This document shows positions 16,637 to 24,345 of a stretch of DNA of 64,000 bases, one piece after another. Each line of letters begins with the position of its first letter. Position 1 is the first letter of the stretch. This DNA comes from Actinomadura sp. NAK00032 (GTDB lineage Bacteria; Actinomycetota; Actinomycetes; Streptosporangiales; Streptosporangiaceae): NCBI RefSeq assembly GCF_013364275.1, contig NZ_CP054932.1, positions 1,612,001 to 1,676,000 of the forward strand. The letters are read 5' to 3'. Made by a program: the position numbers and the translations under genes. The notes beneath the pieces were generated by a model that saw nothing but the letters and a program-made list of their open reading frames with translations, was not told the DNA's origin and made no database searches.

Positions 16637-16952
16637 GACGCGCGGCGGGGAGCGGCGAGGCGGGCCGGCGCGCCGTACCCGGCAACGGCCATTCACACGA
16701 CAATTCCATTGCCGAATCCCGGCACCGTTCGCACCGGCCGGGAATTCAGTGCTTTACGCGTCGTCCAGCCGGGGCCCGTCCCCGCTACCCTCGCCACGAC
16801 GTGCATGTACACAGAGATGCACGCCTGTCACATGAAGTTATGTTCGGTGGAATAGAGACCAACGAACCGGTTGGTCTTCTAAGCTGCGGGGGCTGTCGAC
16901 AACCGGGGATGCCGTGCCGGTGGGCCCCGCTGAATATGTGGCGGAGACGGGC
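16637..16952. other. Intergenic region of 316 bases
   Basis: No gene is seen. It holds the upstream region of the truncated LuxR gene, including a strong inverted repeat at 16856-16877. Confidence 0.6.
16856..16877. promoter_or_regulatory. Inverted repeat resembling a TetR-type operator
   Basis: AGACCAAC (16856-16863) and GTTGGTCT (16870-16877) are perfect inverted arms around a 6-base spacer, and similarity continues outward with TAG and CTA. Such CCAAC/GTTGG sites are common TetR/AcrR operators. No TetR gene is nearby; the only gene downstream is the LuxR remnant. Confidence 0.4.
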
Positions 16953-17292
16953 ATGGGGACTCGATTCGAGGCGGGGCCGGGGCTGCTGAACCGGGAGCGC
17001 GAGCGCGCGGCGCTCGACGAGTTGCTGGGGGATCTGCGGTCGGGACGCGGGCGATGCCTCGTCGTCCGCGGCGGTGCGCGGACGCACCGCCGGCACGCCC
17101 GACCAGCTCACTCCGCAGGAGGCGCAGATCGCGCAGCTGGCGAGGGAGGGCCTGTCGAACCCGGAGATCGCGGCTCAGCTGTTCCTCAGCCCCCGCACCA
17201 TCGAGTACCACCTGGGCAAGGTCTTCACCAAGCTCGACATCACCTCCCGCCATCAGCTCCGCCAGGCCCTCGACGGCGGGTCACCGGGCTGA
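16953..17292 (+). pseudogene. LuxR (LAL) regulator reduced to its two ends
   Basis: The N-terminal 40 or so residues (MGTRFEAGPGLLNRERERAA, then LDELLGDLRSGRGRCLVVRGG) are the start of an AAA-type LAL regulator and stop just where the Walker A loop would follow. The sequence then shifts by one frame and resumes as a complete LuxR helix-turn-helix (LTPQEAQIAQLAREGLSNPE through YHLGKVFTKLDITSRHQLRQ), ending at 17292. About 800 residues, including the whole ATPase and helical repeat region, are missing. A large internal deletion is the simplest cause. A separate short HTH protein from 17074 is possible but no convincing ribosome binding site is seen. Confidence 0.8.
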
Positions 17293-17309
17293 GCCCTGAG
17301 ACGCGACCG

Positions 17310-17342
17310 GGCGGATCCGGTCCCTGTGGGCCCGGATCCGCC
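17310..17342. terminator. Hairpin terminator between convergent genes
   Basis: GGCGGATCCGG (17310-17320) pairs perfectly with CCGGATCCGCC (17332-17342), with an 11-base loop. It lies between the LuxR remnant and the hydrolase stop codon. Confidence 0.8.
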
Positions 17343-17358
17343 GGTGTGCGGCAGATCG

Positions 17359-18216
17359 CTAGCGGACGCTCGACCTCGCGGCCCGCTCGATGAACCGGGT
17401 GACGGTCCGAGAGTCGGTCATCAGGCCGAGGTGCCCGGCGTCGTACTCGGCGGTCGTGGCGCCGGCCCGCTCCGCCATGGCCCGCTCGACGCCGACCGGG
17501 ATGATCTTGTCGTTCTTCCCGATCAGGTACCAGGCGTGGATGCTCCGCCAGGCCGGGGGCCCGGACGGCTCGTTGAGCGCGCCGACCGTCGCCGGCCGCT
17601 GGGTGGCCGTGATGAGCGCCTTGTCCCGCGCGTCCAGCCCGGTCGCGAACGAGGCGAAGACGGTCGACCGCTTGAGGTAGAGGTCGGTCGCCGGGGTGGG
17701 CGGAAGGGTGCCGGGAACGAAGTCGAAAACGGTCGTCGGGTCCACCGAGAGCGCGGAATCCGGACCCGCGAGCGCGGTGGCGGACTCGCCCTCGTCCGGC
17801 GCGAAGGCGTTCACGTAGACGAGCGCCTTGACATTCGCGTTCCCGGTGGCGGCATTGGTGATCACGGCGCCGCCGTAGGAATGGCCGACGAGGACGACGG
17901 GCCCCTTCTGGGATTCCAGGAAGGTCCGCACGAACGCGGCGTCGCCGGATAGCGACCGCAGCGGATTGGCGACCGCCACGACGGGATATCCGTCGTGCTG
18001 GAGCCTGGTGACGACCTTGTTCCAGCTCGACGCGTCGGCCCAGGCCCCGTGCACGAGCACGACGGTGGGCTTCGGCGTCCGATGGCGCCGTTCCTGCGAG
18101 AACGCGCTCTGCGTCTGGACGATGCTCGTCAGGACGAGGGCGACCGCGAGGACGAGGACCGCCGCGGCGGGTCTCTTCCCGAAGTGTCCGGCCGGTTGGC
18201 CGGGAGAATTGGTCAT
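17359..18216 (-). CDS. Alpha/beta-hydrolase, exported or membrane-anchored
   Basis: The 285-residue protein begins with a short basic stretch and a hydrophobic segment (about residues 18-33), followed by QTQSAFSQ, which looks like a signal peptide or anchor. The alpha/beta-hydrolase core starts at VVLVHGAWADASSW. The nucleophile elbow is GHSYGG, with a late Asp (near IGKNDKIIP) and the catalytic His in AGHLGLM. The closest family is the EstC/salicylate-esterase-like group of small hydrolases. The substrate is unknown. It is separated from the arc run by 130 bases and may have its own promoter. Confidence 0.85.
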   Translation of the reverse strand: MTNSPGQPAGHFGKRPAAAVLVLAVALVLTSIVQTQSAFSQERRHRTPKPTVVLVHGAWADASSWNKVVTRLQHDGYPVVAVANPLRSLSGDAAFVRTFLESQKGPVVLVGHSYGGAVITNAATGNANVKALVYVNAFAPDEGESATALAGPDSALSVDPTTVFDFVPGTLPPTPATDLYLKRSTVFASFATGLDARDKALITATQRPATVGALNEPSGPPAWRSIHAWYLIGKNDKIIPVGVERAMAERAGATTAEYDAGHLGLMTDSRTVTRFIERAARSSVR

Positions 18217-18346
18217 GGTCTTCTCCTGTTCGGTGTGTGGGCCCGTTCAGACGCCATAATTAATGACCGGATATCGGTTGTCCCTGTGACGCTCCCATGC
18301 GGAAACGCCAAGATTTCTTCATGGCGGGGCCGGGTTTTCGGCGGTG

Positions 18347-19708
18347 TCAGTGAAGGGCGTGCAGAGCCGCCTCCACGGCGCGGTGGAAGGTCGGATACGT
18401 GTAGATCATGTTTTTGAGGACATCGGTCGGTGTCTCGGTGTGGACGGCGACGTTCAGGCCGTACAGCACCTCGCCGCCGGTCGGCCCGGCCGAGGTCGCG
18501 CCGACCAGCACGCCGCGGTCGGCGTCCTCGACGAGCTTGATGAACCCCTCGTTGCCGGGGCCGTGGATGCGGCCGCGGGTGGACTCCGGGACCGGCGCGA
18601 GGCCGGTGCGCACCCGCATGCCCCGGTCGCGCGCCTGCCGCTCGGTGATCCCGACCGCCGCGATCTCCGGGTCGGTGAAGGTGACGCGGGGCAGCGCCCG
18701 GTAGTCGGCGTCGCGGCCGGGGCGGCGCAGGATGTCGCGGACGGCAATCTGCGCCTGGTACATCGAGATGTGCGTGAACGCGCCCCGGCCGGTGATGTCG
18801 CCGACCGCCCACAGCCCGTCGCCCGCCCGCATCTGCCCGTCGGTGGGCACCGCGCGGGCGGCGGGGTCGAGGCCGACGGTGCCGACGTCCAGCGCGGCCA
18901 GGTCGGTGCCGCGCCCGGTCGCGACCAGGAGGCGCTCCGCGCGGACCGGCTCCAGGCCGCCTTCGAGCAGGGCCTCGAACATCGTCCCGTCATGCTCGAA
19001 GTCGACGGCCCGGGCGCGGGTGCGGACGGTGACGCCGTCGGCCCGCAGCGCCCGCGCGGCCAGGTCGCCGGCCTCGGGCTCCTCGCGGGCGAGCAGCCGC
19101 TCGCCGCCCTCCAGGACGGTGACCGCGCAGCCGAACCGGGCGTAGACCTGCGCGAGTTCGACGCCGATCGCGCCGCCGCCGAGCACGAGCATGGACGCCG
19201 GCATCTCCGCGGCCTCGATGGCCTCCCGGTTCGTCCAGTACGGCGTCCCCTCCAGGCCCGGAATGGGCGGGATGCGCGGCTGCGAGCCGGTCGCCAGGAG
19301 CACCCCGCGCCGGGCCTCGAACGTGCGGTCGCCGGCGGTGACCCGGCGCGGCCCCGCGAGCCGCCCCCGCTCCCGGACCAGCCGCACCCCCTTGGCCGTC
19401 AGGCGGTCGGCGGCCGCCTCGTCGTTCCAGCCGTCGGTGGCCTCGGACCGGACGCGCGCGGCGACCCGGCTCCAGTCGGGGACCGCCTTGCCCTCGCCCG
19501 CCAGGACGGGCACGAGCCCCGCCTCGGCGAGCACGTTCCCGGCGCGGACCATCATCTTGCTGGGGACGCAGCCCCAGTACGGGCACTCGCCGCCGACGAG
19601 CCCCGCCTCGATCCCGACCACGTCCAGCCCGGCCTCGGCGAGGGCGCCCGCGGCGTACTCGCCGCCCGGCCCGAGCCCGACCACCACCACATCGACCTGG
19701 TCATTCAT
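18347..19708 (-). CDS. Class-I pyridine nucleotide-disulfide oxidoreductase (Lpd/MerA-like)
   Basis: The 453-residue flavoprotein has an N-terminal FAD-binding GLGPGGEYAA, the redox-active pair in GGECPYWGCVPSK (Cys-x4-Cys), an NAD(P)-binding LVLGGGAIGVELA, a second FAD motif LWAVGDITG, and a C-terminal dimerisation domain that ends YTYPTFHRAVEAAL. That His sits where class-I enzymes have HPT-type residues, but no downstream Glu pair is obvious. I use the ATG at 19708, with GGAGGA upstream; its start overlaps the arcC stop by 8 bases. It is the last gene of the arc run. It does not look like a classical dihydrolipoamide dehydrogenase; its disulfide substrate is unknown. Confidence 0.88.
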   Translation of the reverse strand: MNDQVDVVVVGLGPGGEYAAGALAEAGLDVVGIEAGLVGGECPYWGCVPSKMMVRAGNVLAEAGLVPVLAGEGKAVPDWSRVAARVRSEATDGWNDEAAADRLTAKGVRLVRERGRLAGPRRVTAGDRTFEARRGVLLATGSQPRIPPIPGLEGTPYWTNREAIEAAEMPASMLVLGGGAIGVELAQVYARFGCAVTVLEGGERLLAREEPEAGDLAARALRADGVTVRTRARAVDFEHDGTMFEALLEGGLEPVRAERLLVATGRGTDLAALDVGTVGLDPAARAVPTDGQMRAGDGLWAVGDITGRGAFTHISMYQAQIAVRDILRRPGRDADYRALPRVTFTDPEIAAVGITERQARDRGMRVRTGLAPVPESTRGRIHGPGNEGFIKLVEDADRGVLVGATSAGPTGGEVLYGLNVAVHTETPTDVLKNMIYTYPTFHRAVEAALHALH

Positions 19709-20618
19709 ACTGTTCTCCTCCATCGTCCTCGATTCGGGTCCCCGCGGCCCCCGACAGGAGCGCGGGCGCGTCGTTCAGCGCGCCGACCACGGCGACGGCG
19801 CCGCGGCGGTGCTCGGCGAAGCGGCACGCCGCCTCCGCCTTGGGCCCCATGGACCCCGCCGGCAGCCGCAGCCGCCGCAGCAGCGCGGGGGTGATGTGGC
19901 GGACGGGCCGGGCCCGCGCCGTGCCGTGGCCGCGCTCGATCGCGGGGACGTCGGTGAGCAGCAGCAGCACGTCGGCCTTGAGCCGCGTCGCGAGCAGCGC
20001 CGCCGCGAGGTCCTTGTCGACCACTGCCTCGATGCCGTCGTGGTCGCCGCCGGTGGGGACACCGCCCCCGCCGACGGCGACGACCAGGCACCCCTCGTCG
20101 GTGAGCCGCGCGATCGTCGGCAGCTCGACGATGGCGCGCGGCTCGGGGGACGGGACGACCCGGCGCCAGGCGTCGCCGTCCCGGCGCATCGTCCAGCCGT
20201 GCTCGGCGCGCAGCCGCTTGGCCTCCGCCGTACCGTAGGTGCGGCCGACGAACTTCGCCGGGTCGCCGAACGCGGGGTCCCCGGGGTCGACCTCGGTCTC
20301 GGTGAGCAGCGCGGCGATCTCCCGGCCGGGCAGGGCGCGGCGCAGCTCGCGGACCAGCCAGTAGCCGATCATGCCCTGCGTCTCGGCGCCGAGCACGTCG
20401 AGCGGGTAGGGCGCGGCGAGCGCCGGGTCGGCGGCGCTCTCCACGGCCAGCAGCCCGACCTGCGGTCCGTTGCCGTGCGTGATGATCAGCTCGTTGCCGT
20501 TCGCGAGCGCGGCCAGCCCGCCGACGGCCTCGCGCACGTGCGCGACCTGCACGGCGGCGTCCAGCGGCTCGCCCCGGCGCAGCAGCGCGTTGCCGCCGAG
20601 GGCGGCGACGATCCTCAC
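19701..20618 (-). CDS. arcC: Carbamate kinase
   Basis: This 305-residue protein carries the carbamate kinase motifs: LGGNALLRRG at the N-terminus, THGNGPQVG, the QGMIGYWL helix, and VVAVGGGGVP near the ATP site. It makes ATP from carbamoyl phosphate and ADP as the last step of the arginine deiminase pathway. It overlaps arcB by 4 bases (ATGA) and the following oxidoreductase by 8. Confidence 0.95.
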   Translation of the reverse strand: MRIVAALGGNALLRRGEPLDAAVQVAHVREAVGGLAALANGNELIITHGNGPQVGLLAVESAADPALAAPYPLDVLGAETQGMIGYWLVRELRRALPGREIAALLTETEVDPGDPAFGDPAKFVGRTYGTAEAKRLRAEHGWTMRRDGDAWRRVVPSPEPRAIVELPTIARLTDEGCLVVAVGGGGVPTGGDHDGIEAVVDKDLAAALLATRLKADVLLLLTDVPAIERGHGTARARPVRHITPALLRRLRLPAGSMGPKAEAACRFAEHRRGAVAVVGALNDAPALLSGAAGTRIEDDGGEQYE

Positions 20619-21550
20619 GGCCGTCCGTCCAGGCGCTCGGTGAGCAGCGCGAACAGCACGGCCTGCGCGGCGGGCAGCCGGTTGGCGGCCTGCTGGAAGA
20701 CCAGCGAGCGCGCGCCGTCGATCACGCCGGCGCTGACCTCCTGGCCGCGGTGGGCGGGCAGGCAGTGCATGAAGACGGCGTCGTCGCGGGCCTGCGCCAT
20801 CAGCCGCTCGTCGACCCGGTAGGGCGCGAGCGCCGCGGCGCGGTTCGCGCGCTCGTCCTCGGCGTCGCCCATGGACAGCCAGACGTCGGTGTACAGGACG
20901 CTCGCGTCCTTGACGGCCTCGTCCGGGTCATCGGTCACCAGGACGGCGCCGCCGCGCCGCCGCCCCTGTTCGGTGGCGAACGCGACGGCCTCTTCGGGCG
21001 GCGCGTAGCCGGGCGGGGTCGCGATGGCGACGTCCATCCCCGCGAGGGCCGCCGCCTCCATCAGGCTGCGGGCGACGTTCCCGCCGTCCCCGAAGTAGGC
21101 GACACGCCGGCCGCGCAGGCGCCCGAAGTGCTGCTGGACGGTCAGCAGGTCGGCGACGGCCTGCAGCGGGTGGTGGCCGTCGGTCAGCGCGTTGACGACC
21201 GGGACGGGCGCCGCCGCGGCGAGGTCGGCGACGTCGGCGTCGGCGTAGGTGCGGATCACGATCGCGGCGGAGTAGGCGCCCATCACCCGCGCGGTGTCGC
21301 CGATGGTCTCGCCGCGGCGCAGCTGCAGCTCGTCTGGGCCGACGGCGATGGGCGTCCCGCCGAGCCGGGTCACCGCGGCGGCGGTCGACAGCCGGGTCCG
21401 GGTGGACGGCTTGGCGAAGTACATCGGCACGATCTGGTGGGCGAGCAGGTCGTGCGCGGAGTCGGGCACCCGGTGGAAGTCGGCCGACAGCCGCAGCAGC
21501 AGGGTCAGGTCGTCGCTGCCCAGGTCGGCGATGCGGAGCAGGTCTTTCAC
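20615..21550 (-). CDS. arcB: Ornithine carbamoyltransferase (catabolic, by context)
   Basis: The 311-residue protein has the carbamoyl-phosphate motif STRTR (residues 49-53), the HPLQ-type loop in [12 protein letters not shown], and the ornithine-binding HCLPAHRG. The sequence alone does not separate anabolic argF from catabolic arcB. Its place between arcA and arcC, with 4-base overlaps on both sides, argues for the catabolic direction: citrulline plus phosphate to ornithine and carbamoyl phosphate. I start at the GTG at 21550, with GAGGTGG just upstream, and reject the longer Arg-rich reading to 21832. Confidence 0.92.
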   Translation of the reverse strand: MKDLLRIADLGSDDLTLLLRLSADFHRVPDSAHDLLAHQIVPMYFAKPSTRTRLSTAAAVTRLGGTPIAVGPDELQLRRGETIGDTARVMGAYSAAIVIRTYADADVADLAAAAPVPVVNALTDGHHPLQAVADLLTVQQHFGRLRGRRVAYFGDGGNVARSLMEAAALAGMDVAIATPPGYAPPEEAVAFATEQGRRRGGAVLVTDDPDEAVKDASVLYTDVWLSMGDAEDERANRAAALAPYRVDERLMAQARDDAVFMHCLPAHRGQEVSAGVIDGARSLVFQQAANRLPAAQAVLFALLTERLDGRP

Positions 21551-22845
21551 GGTGCCACCTCGTTCTCGGGAGTCGTTTCGCTTTCGGAAGTCGTCGCGCC
21601 GGCCGGAGCGGCCTCGCCAGCCGGCGCCGTCGCGCCGGCCGGCGCCGCCGCGTCGCGTTGGAGGGGGCAGCTCATGCAGCGGGGCCCGCCGCGCCCGCGG
21701 CCGAGTTCGCCGCCGGGGATGGTGATGACCTCGATGCCGTTGCGGCGGAGCATCGTGTTGGTGGTGACGTTGCGCTCGTAGGCGACGACGACCCCCGGTT
21801 CGAGGGCGAGCACGTTGTCGCCGTCGTCCCACTGCTCGCGCTCGGCGGCCCGCACGTCCTGCTCGGCGGACAGGACGCGGACGCCGGGCAGGCCGAGGGC
21901 GCGGGCGATCGCCGGGAACAGCCCGTCGTTCTCGCCCACGGTGACCGTGCCGCCGGTACCGGGTGTGAGGCGGTAGGACCGCAGCACCGGCAGTTCCGGG
22001 TAGACGGTGAAGGCGTCCCGGTCGACCATCGTCATGACGGTGTCCAGGTGCATGTACGCGCGCTGCTTGGGCAGCTGCGCGGCGATGACCAGGCGGGCGG
22101 CCCCGGCGGTGAACAGCCGCTGCGCGAGCAGCTCGATGGCCTGCGGCGTCGTCCGCTCGCTCATTCCGATCAGCACGACGCCCTCGCCGAGGACGTGGAT
22201 GTCGCCGCCCTCCACGGACGGCAGGCCGAAGTCGGTGCCCGGGTACCAGACCGGCATGTCGGCGCCGGTGAACATCGGGTGGTACCGGTAGACGGCGTTC
22301 AGGTGGACGGTCTCGCGGCGCCGGGCGGGCTTGGCCATCGGGTGCAGCGTCACGCCGCCGTGGATCCAGGCGGACGGGTCGCGGGTGAACAGGTGGTTGG
22401 GCAGCGGCGGCAGGACGAAGTCGCCGTCGTCCAGGGAGGCCAGCAGCAGGCTGTGGGCGGCCAGGTCCAGCTCGCCCTTGGTGAGCCCGCCGATGAGGTG
22501 GCGGGTGAGGGTCTCGGGGTCCATGTCCTCCAGCACGGCGCGCACCGGTCCGGCGAGCGTGGCGCCCAGCGCCGCCTCGGACACGGTGTGGTCGAGGACG
22601 TGGCCGCGGGCCTGGTCGATCTTGAGGGTCTCGGCGAGCAGGTCGGCGAGGTAGTGGACCTGGACGCCGCGCTCGCGGAGCGTGTCGGCGAAGACGTCGT
22701 GCTCCTGGCGGGCGCGCTTGGCCCAGAGCACCTCGTCGAAGAGCAGGTCGTCCTTGTTGGCCGGGGTGAGGCGGAGCAGTTCCAGGTCGGGGCGGTGCAG
22801 CAGCACCTGCCGCAGCCGGCCGACCTCGGAGGAGACGGTGAACAC
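21547..22845 (-). CDS. arcA: Arginine deiminase with low-complexity C-terminal tail
   Basis: The 432-residue enzyme hydrolyses arginine to citrulline and ammonia. Visible motifs are [31 protein letters not shown] (His 266) and the catalytic C390 in [12 protein letters not shown] start at the GTG at 22845 ([19 protein letters not shown]). After the usual C-terminus (about residue 397) there is a 35-residue tail of PAGAT/PAGEA repeats ending [12 protein letters not shown]. The tail's DNA is repetitive GC-rich sequence (about 21549-21655) and runs into the arcB start. The tail seems unneeded for catalysis and may have arisen by repeat expansion. Confidence 0.95.
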   Translation of the reverse strand: MFTVSSEVGRLRQVLLHRPDLELLRLTPANKDDLLFDEVLWAKRARQEHDVFADTLRERGVQVHYLADLLAETLKIDQARGHVLDHTVSEAALGATLAGPVRAVLEDMDPETLTRHLIGGLTKGELDLAAHSLLLASLDDGDFVLPPLPNHLFTRDPSAWIHGGVTLHPMAKPARRRETVHLNAVYRYHPMFTGADMPVWYPGTDFGLPSVEGGDIHVLGEGVVLIGMSERTTPQAIELLAQRLFTAGAARLVIAAQLPKQRAYMHLDTVMTMVDRDAFTVYPELPVLRSYRLTPGTGGTVTVGENDGLFPAIARALGLPGVRVLSAEQDVRAAEREQWDDGDNVLALEPGVVVAYERNVTTNTMLRRNGIEVITIPGGELGRGRGGPRCMSCPLQRDAAAPAGATAPAGEAAPAGATTSESETTPENEVAP

Positions 22846-22859
22846 GGGTATCGGTCCCT

Positions 22860-24302
22860 TCAGGCGGCGTGCACGGGCGGTTCGGACGGGCCGGGCTTCC
22901 CGGAGGGGCCGGGCTCGGCGGGCGGCGGGCCGTACTCCTCGGCCTCCTCCACCGCGACCTCGATCTCGGCCTCGGCCTCTTCCTCCTGGACGCGGTGCTC
23001 GCGGTACTTCAGCCAGGCGTAGATCGGCATGCCGGCGAAGATGAGCAGCGTGCCCTTGTAGACGACCTCGTAGCCGGCGCCGGCGATGGCCCAGACGGTG
23101 TAGCCGAAGGCCAGCAGGGCGATGACGGCGTCGCGGGCCAGGCGCCGGCCGGAGAACGCGACGCGGTCGGTGGCCAGCAGCACCAGCTCGGCCAGCGAGG
23201 CGTAGGCGTAGGGGATGACGGTGGTGAGGGTGGCCAGCAGGATGATGAAGGTGAACTGGTCGACAAGGCCGGCGTTGTAGTTCATGAGCATCAGCCCGGT
23301 CACCAGGACGCTGGAGATGACCAGCCCGATGACGGGCGTGCCGCCGCGTCCGGTGCGGGCGAACACGCGCGGGAACAGGCCGTCGCGGGCGGCGGCGAAC
23401 GGGATCTGGCCCTGCAGCAGGATCCAGCCGTTGAGGGCGCCGAACGCGCTGATCGCCGCGCCCGCCGCGACCAGATCGGCGGCCCAGCCGCCGAACGCGG
23501 CGTCGGCGGCGTCGGCGAACGGCGCGGTCGAGGTCGCCAGCGCGGCGGCCGGGACCAGCCCGAGGACGGCGACGGTCCCGAGGATGTAGATCAGCGCGGT
23601 CACGGCGGTCCCGGCGACGGTGGCGCGGGGGATGTTCTTCTCCGGCTCGTCGACGTCCTCGGCCGGGACCGTGGCCGACTCCAGCCCGATGAACGACCAC
23701 AGGGTGAGCGCGGCGGCGGCGGAGACCGCGCCGAACGCGCTGTCGCCGCTGGCGTTGAACTCCCCGAAGTTGCCGGACTCGACGAAGAACAGCCCGCCGA
23801 CCGCGATCATCAGCAGCGGCACCAGCTTGATGACGGTGGTGAGCACCTGGATGGCGCCGCCCTCCCGCACGCCGTAGGCGTTGACCGCCGTCAGCAGCCA
23901 GATCGTCGCGACCCCGACCGCCGCGGCCAGCACCTTGTCCTCGCCCAGCGACGGCCAGAAGTGCGCCAGGTAGCCGACGAACGCGACCGCGATCGCCGCG
24001 TTGCCCGCCCACACCGCGATCCAGTAGCCCCAGGCCGTCTGGAACCCGACGAAGTCGCCGAACGCGCGCCGCGCGTAGGCGTAGGGGCCGCCCGTCCTCG
24101 GGTAGGCCCGGGACAGGCGGGCGAACACCAGCGCCAGCAGGATCGCCCCCGCCGCCGTGAACCCCCACGCGATCAGGCTGATCGGCCCGTACTCGGCCAG
24201 CGAGCTGGGCAGCAGGAACACGCCCGACCCGATCATGTTGCCCACCACCAGCGCCGTGGCCATCCACAGCCCCAGCTTCCGGCGGGCGGGTTTCGCACTC
24301 AT
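22860..24302 (-). CDS. APC-family amino acid antiporter, probably arginine/ornithine (ArcD-like)
   Basis: This 480-residue protein has about 12 membrane helices and the APC start [18 protein letters not shown], where the GSG loop binds the substrate alpha-carboxylate. Other APC features are [16 protein letters not shown] and [12 protein letters not shown]. The C-terminal 50 residues are acidic and then Pro-rich ([19 protein letters not shown]). Being directly upstream of arcA (14-base gap), it most likely exchanges arginine for ornithine, in the AdiC/ArcD manner. I start at the ATG at 24302 with GAGGAGG upstream. Confidence 0.88.
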   Translation of the reverse strand: MSAKPARRKLGLWMATALVVGNMIGSGVFLLPSSLAEYGPISLIAWGFTAAGAILLALVFARLSRAYPRTGGPYAYARRAFGDFVGFQTAWGYWIAVWAGNAAIAVAFVGYLAHFWPSLGEDKVLAAAVGVATIWLLTAVNAYGVREGGAIQVLTTVIKLVPLLMIAVGGLFFVESGNFGEFNASGDSAFGAVSAAAALTLWSFIGLESATVPAEDVDEPEKNIPRATVAGTAVTALIYILGTVAVLGLVPAAALATSTAPFADAADAAFGGWAADLVAAGAAISAFGALNGWILLQGQIPFAAARDGLFPRVFARTGRGGTPVIGLVISSVLVTGLMLMNYNAGLVDQFTFIILLATLTTVIPYAYASLAELVLLATDRVAFSGRRLARDAVIALLAFGYTVWAIAGAGYEVVYKGTLLIFAGMPIYAWLKYREHRVQEEEAEAEIEVAVEEAEEYGPPPAEPGPSGKPGPSEPPVHAA

Positions 24303-24345
24303 GAGTACCTCCTCAGCTGCGGCGGAGCGCCGCGGTTCCAACTGG

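Noticed and set aside
17074..17292. Independent small LuxR-type regulator
   Set aside because: The helix-turn-helix directly follows the N-terminal end of a LAL protein in another frame, so an internal deletion of one large gene explains both better.
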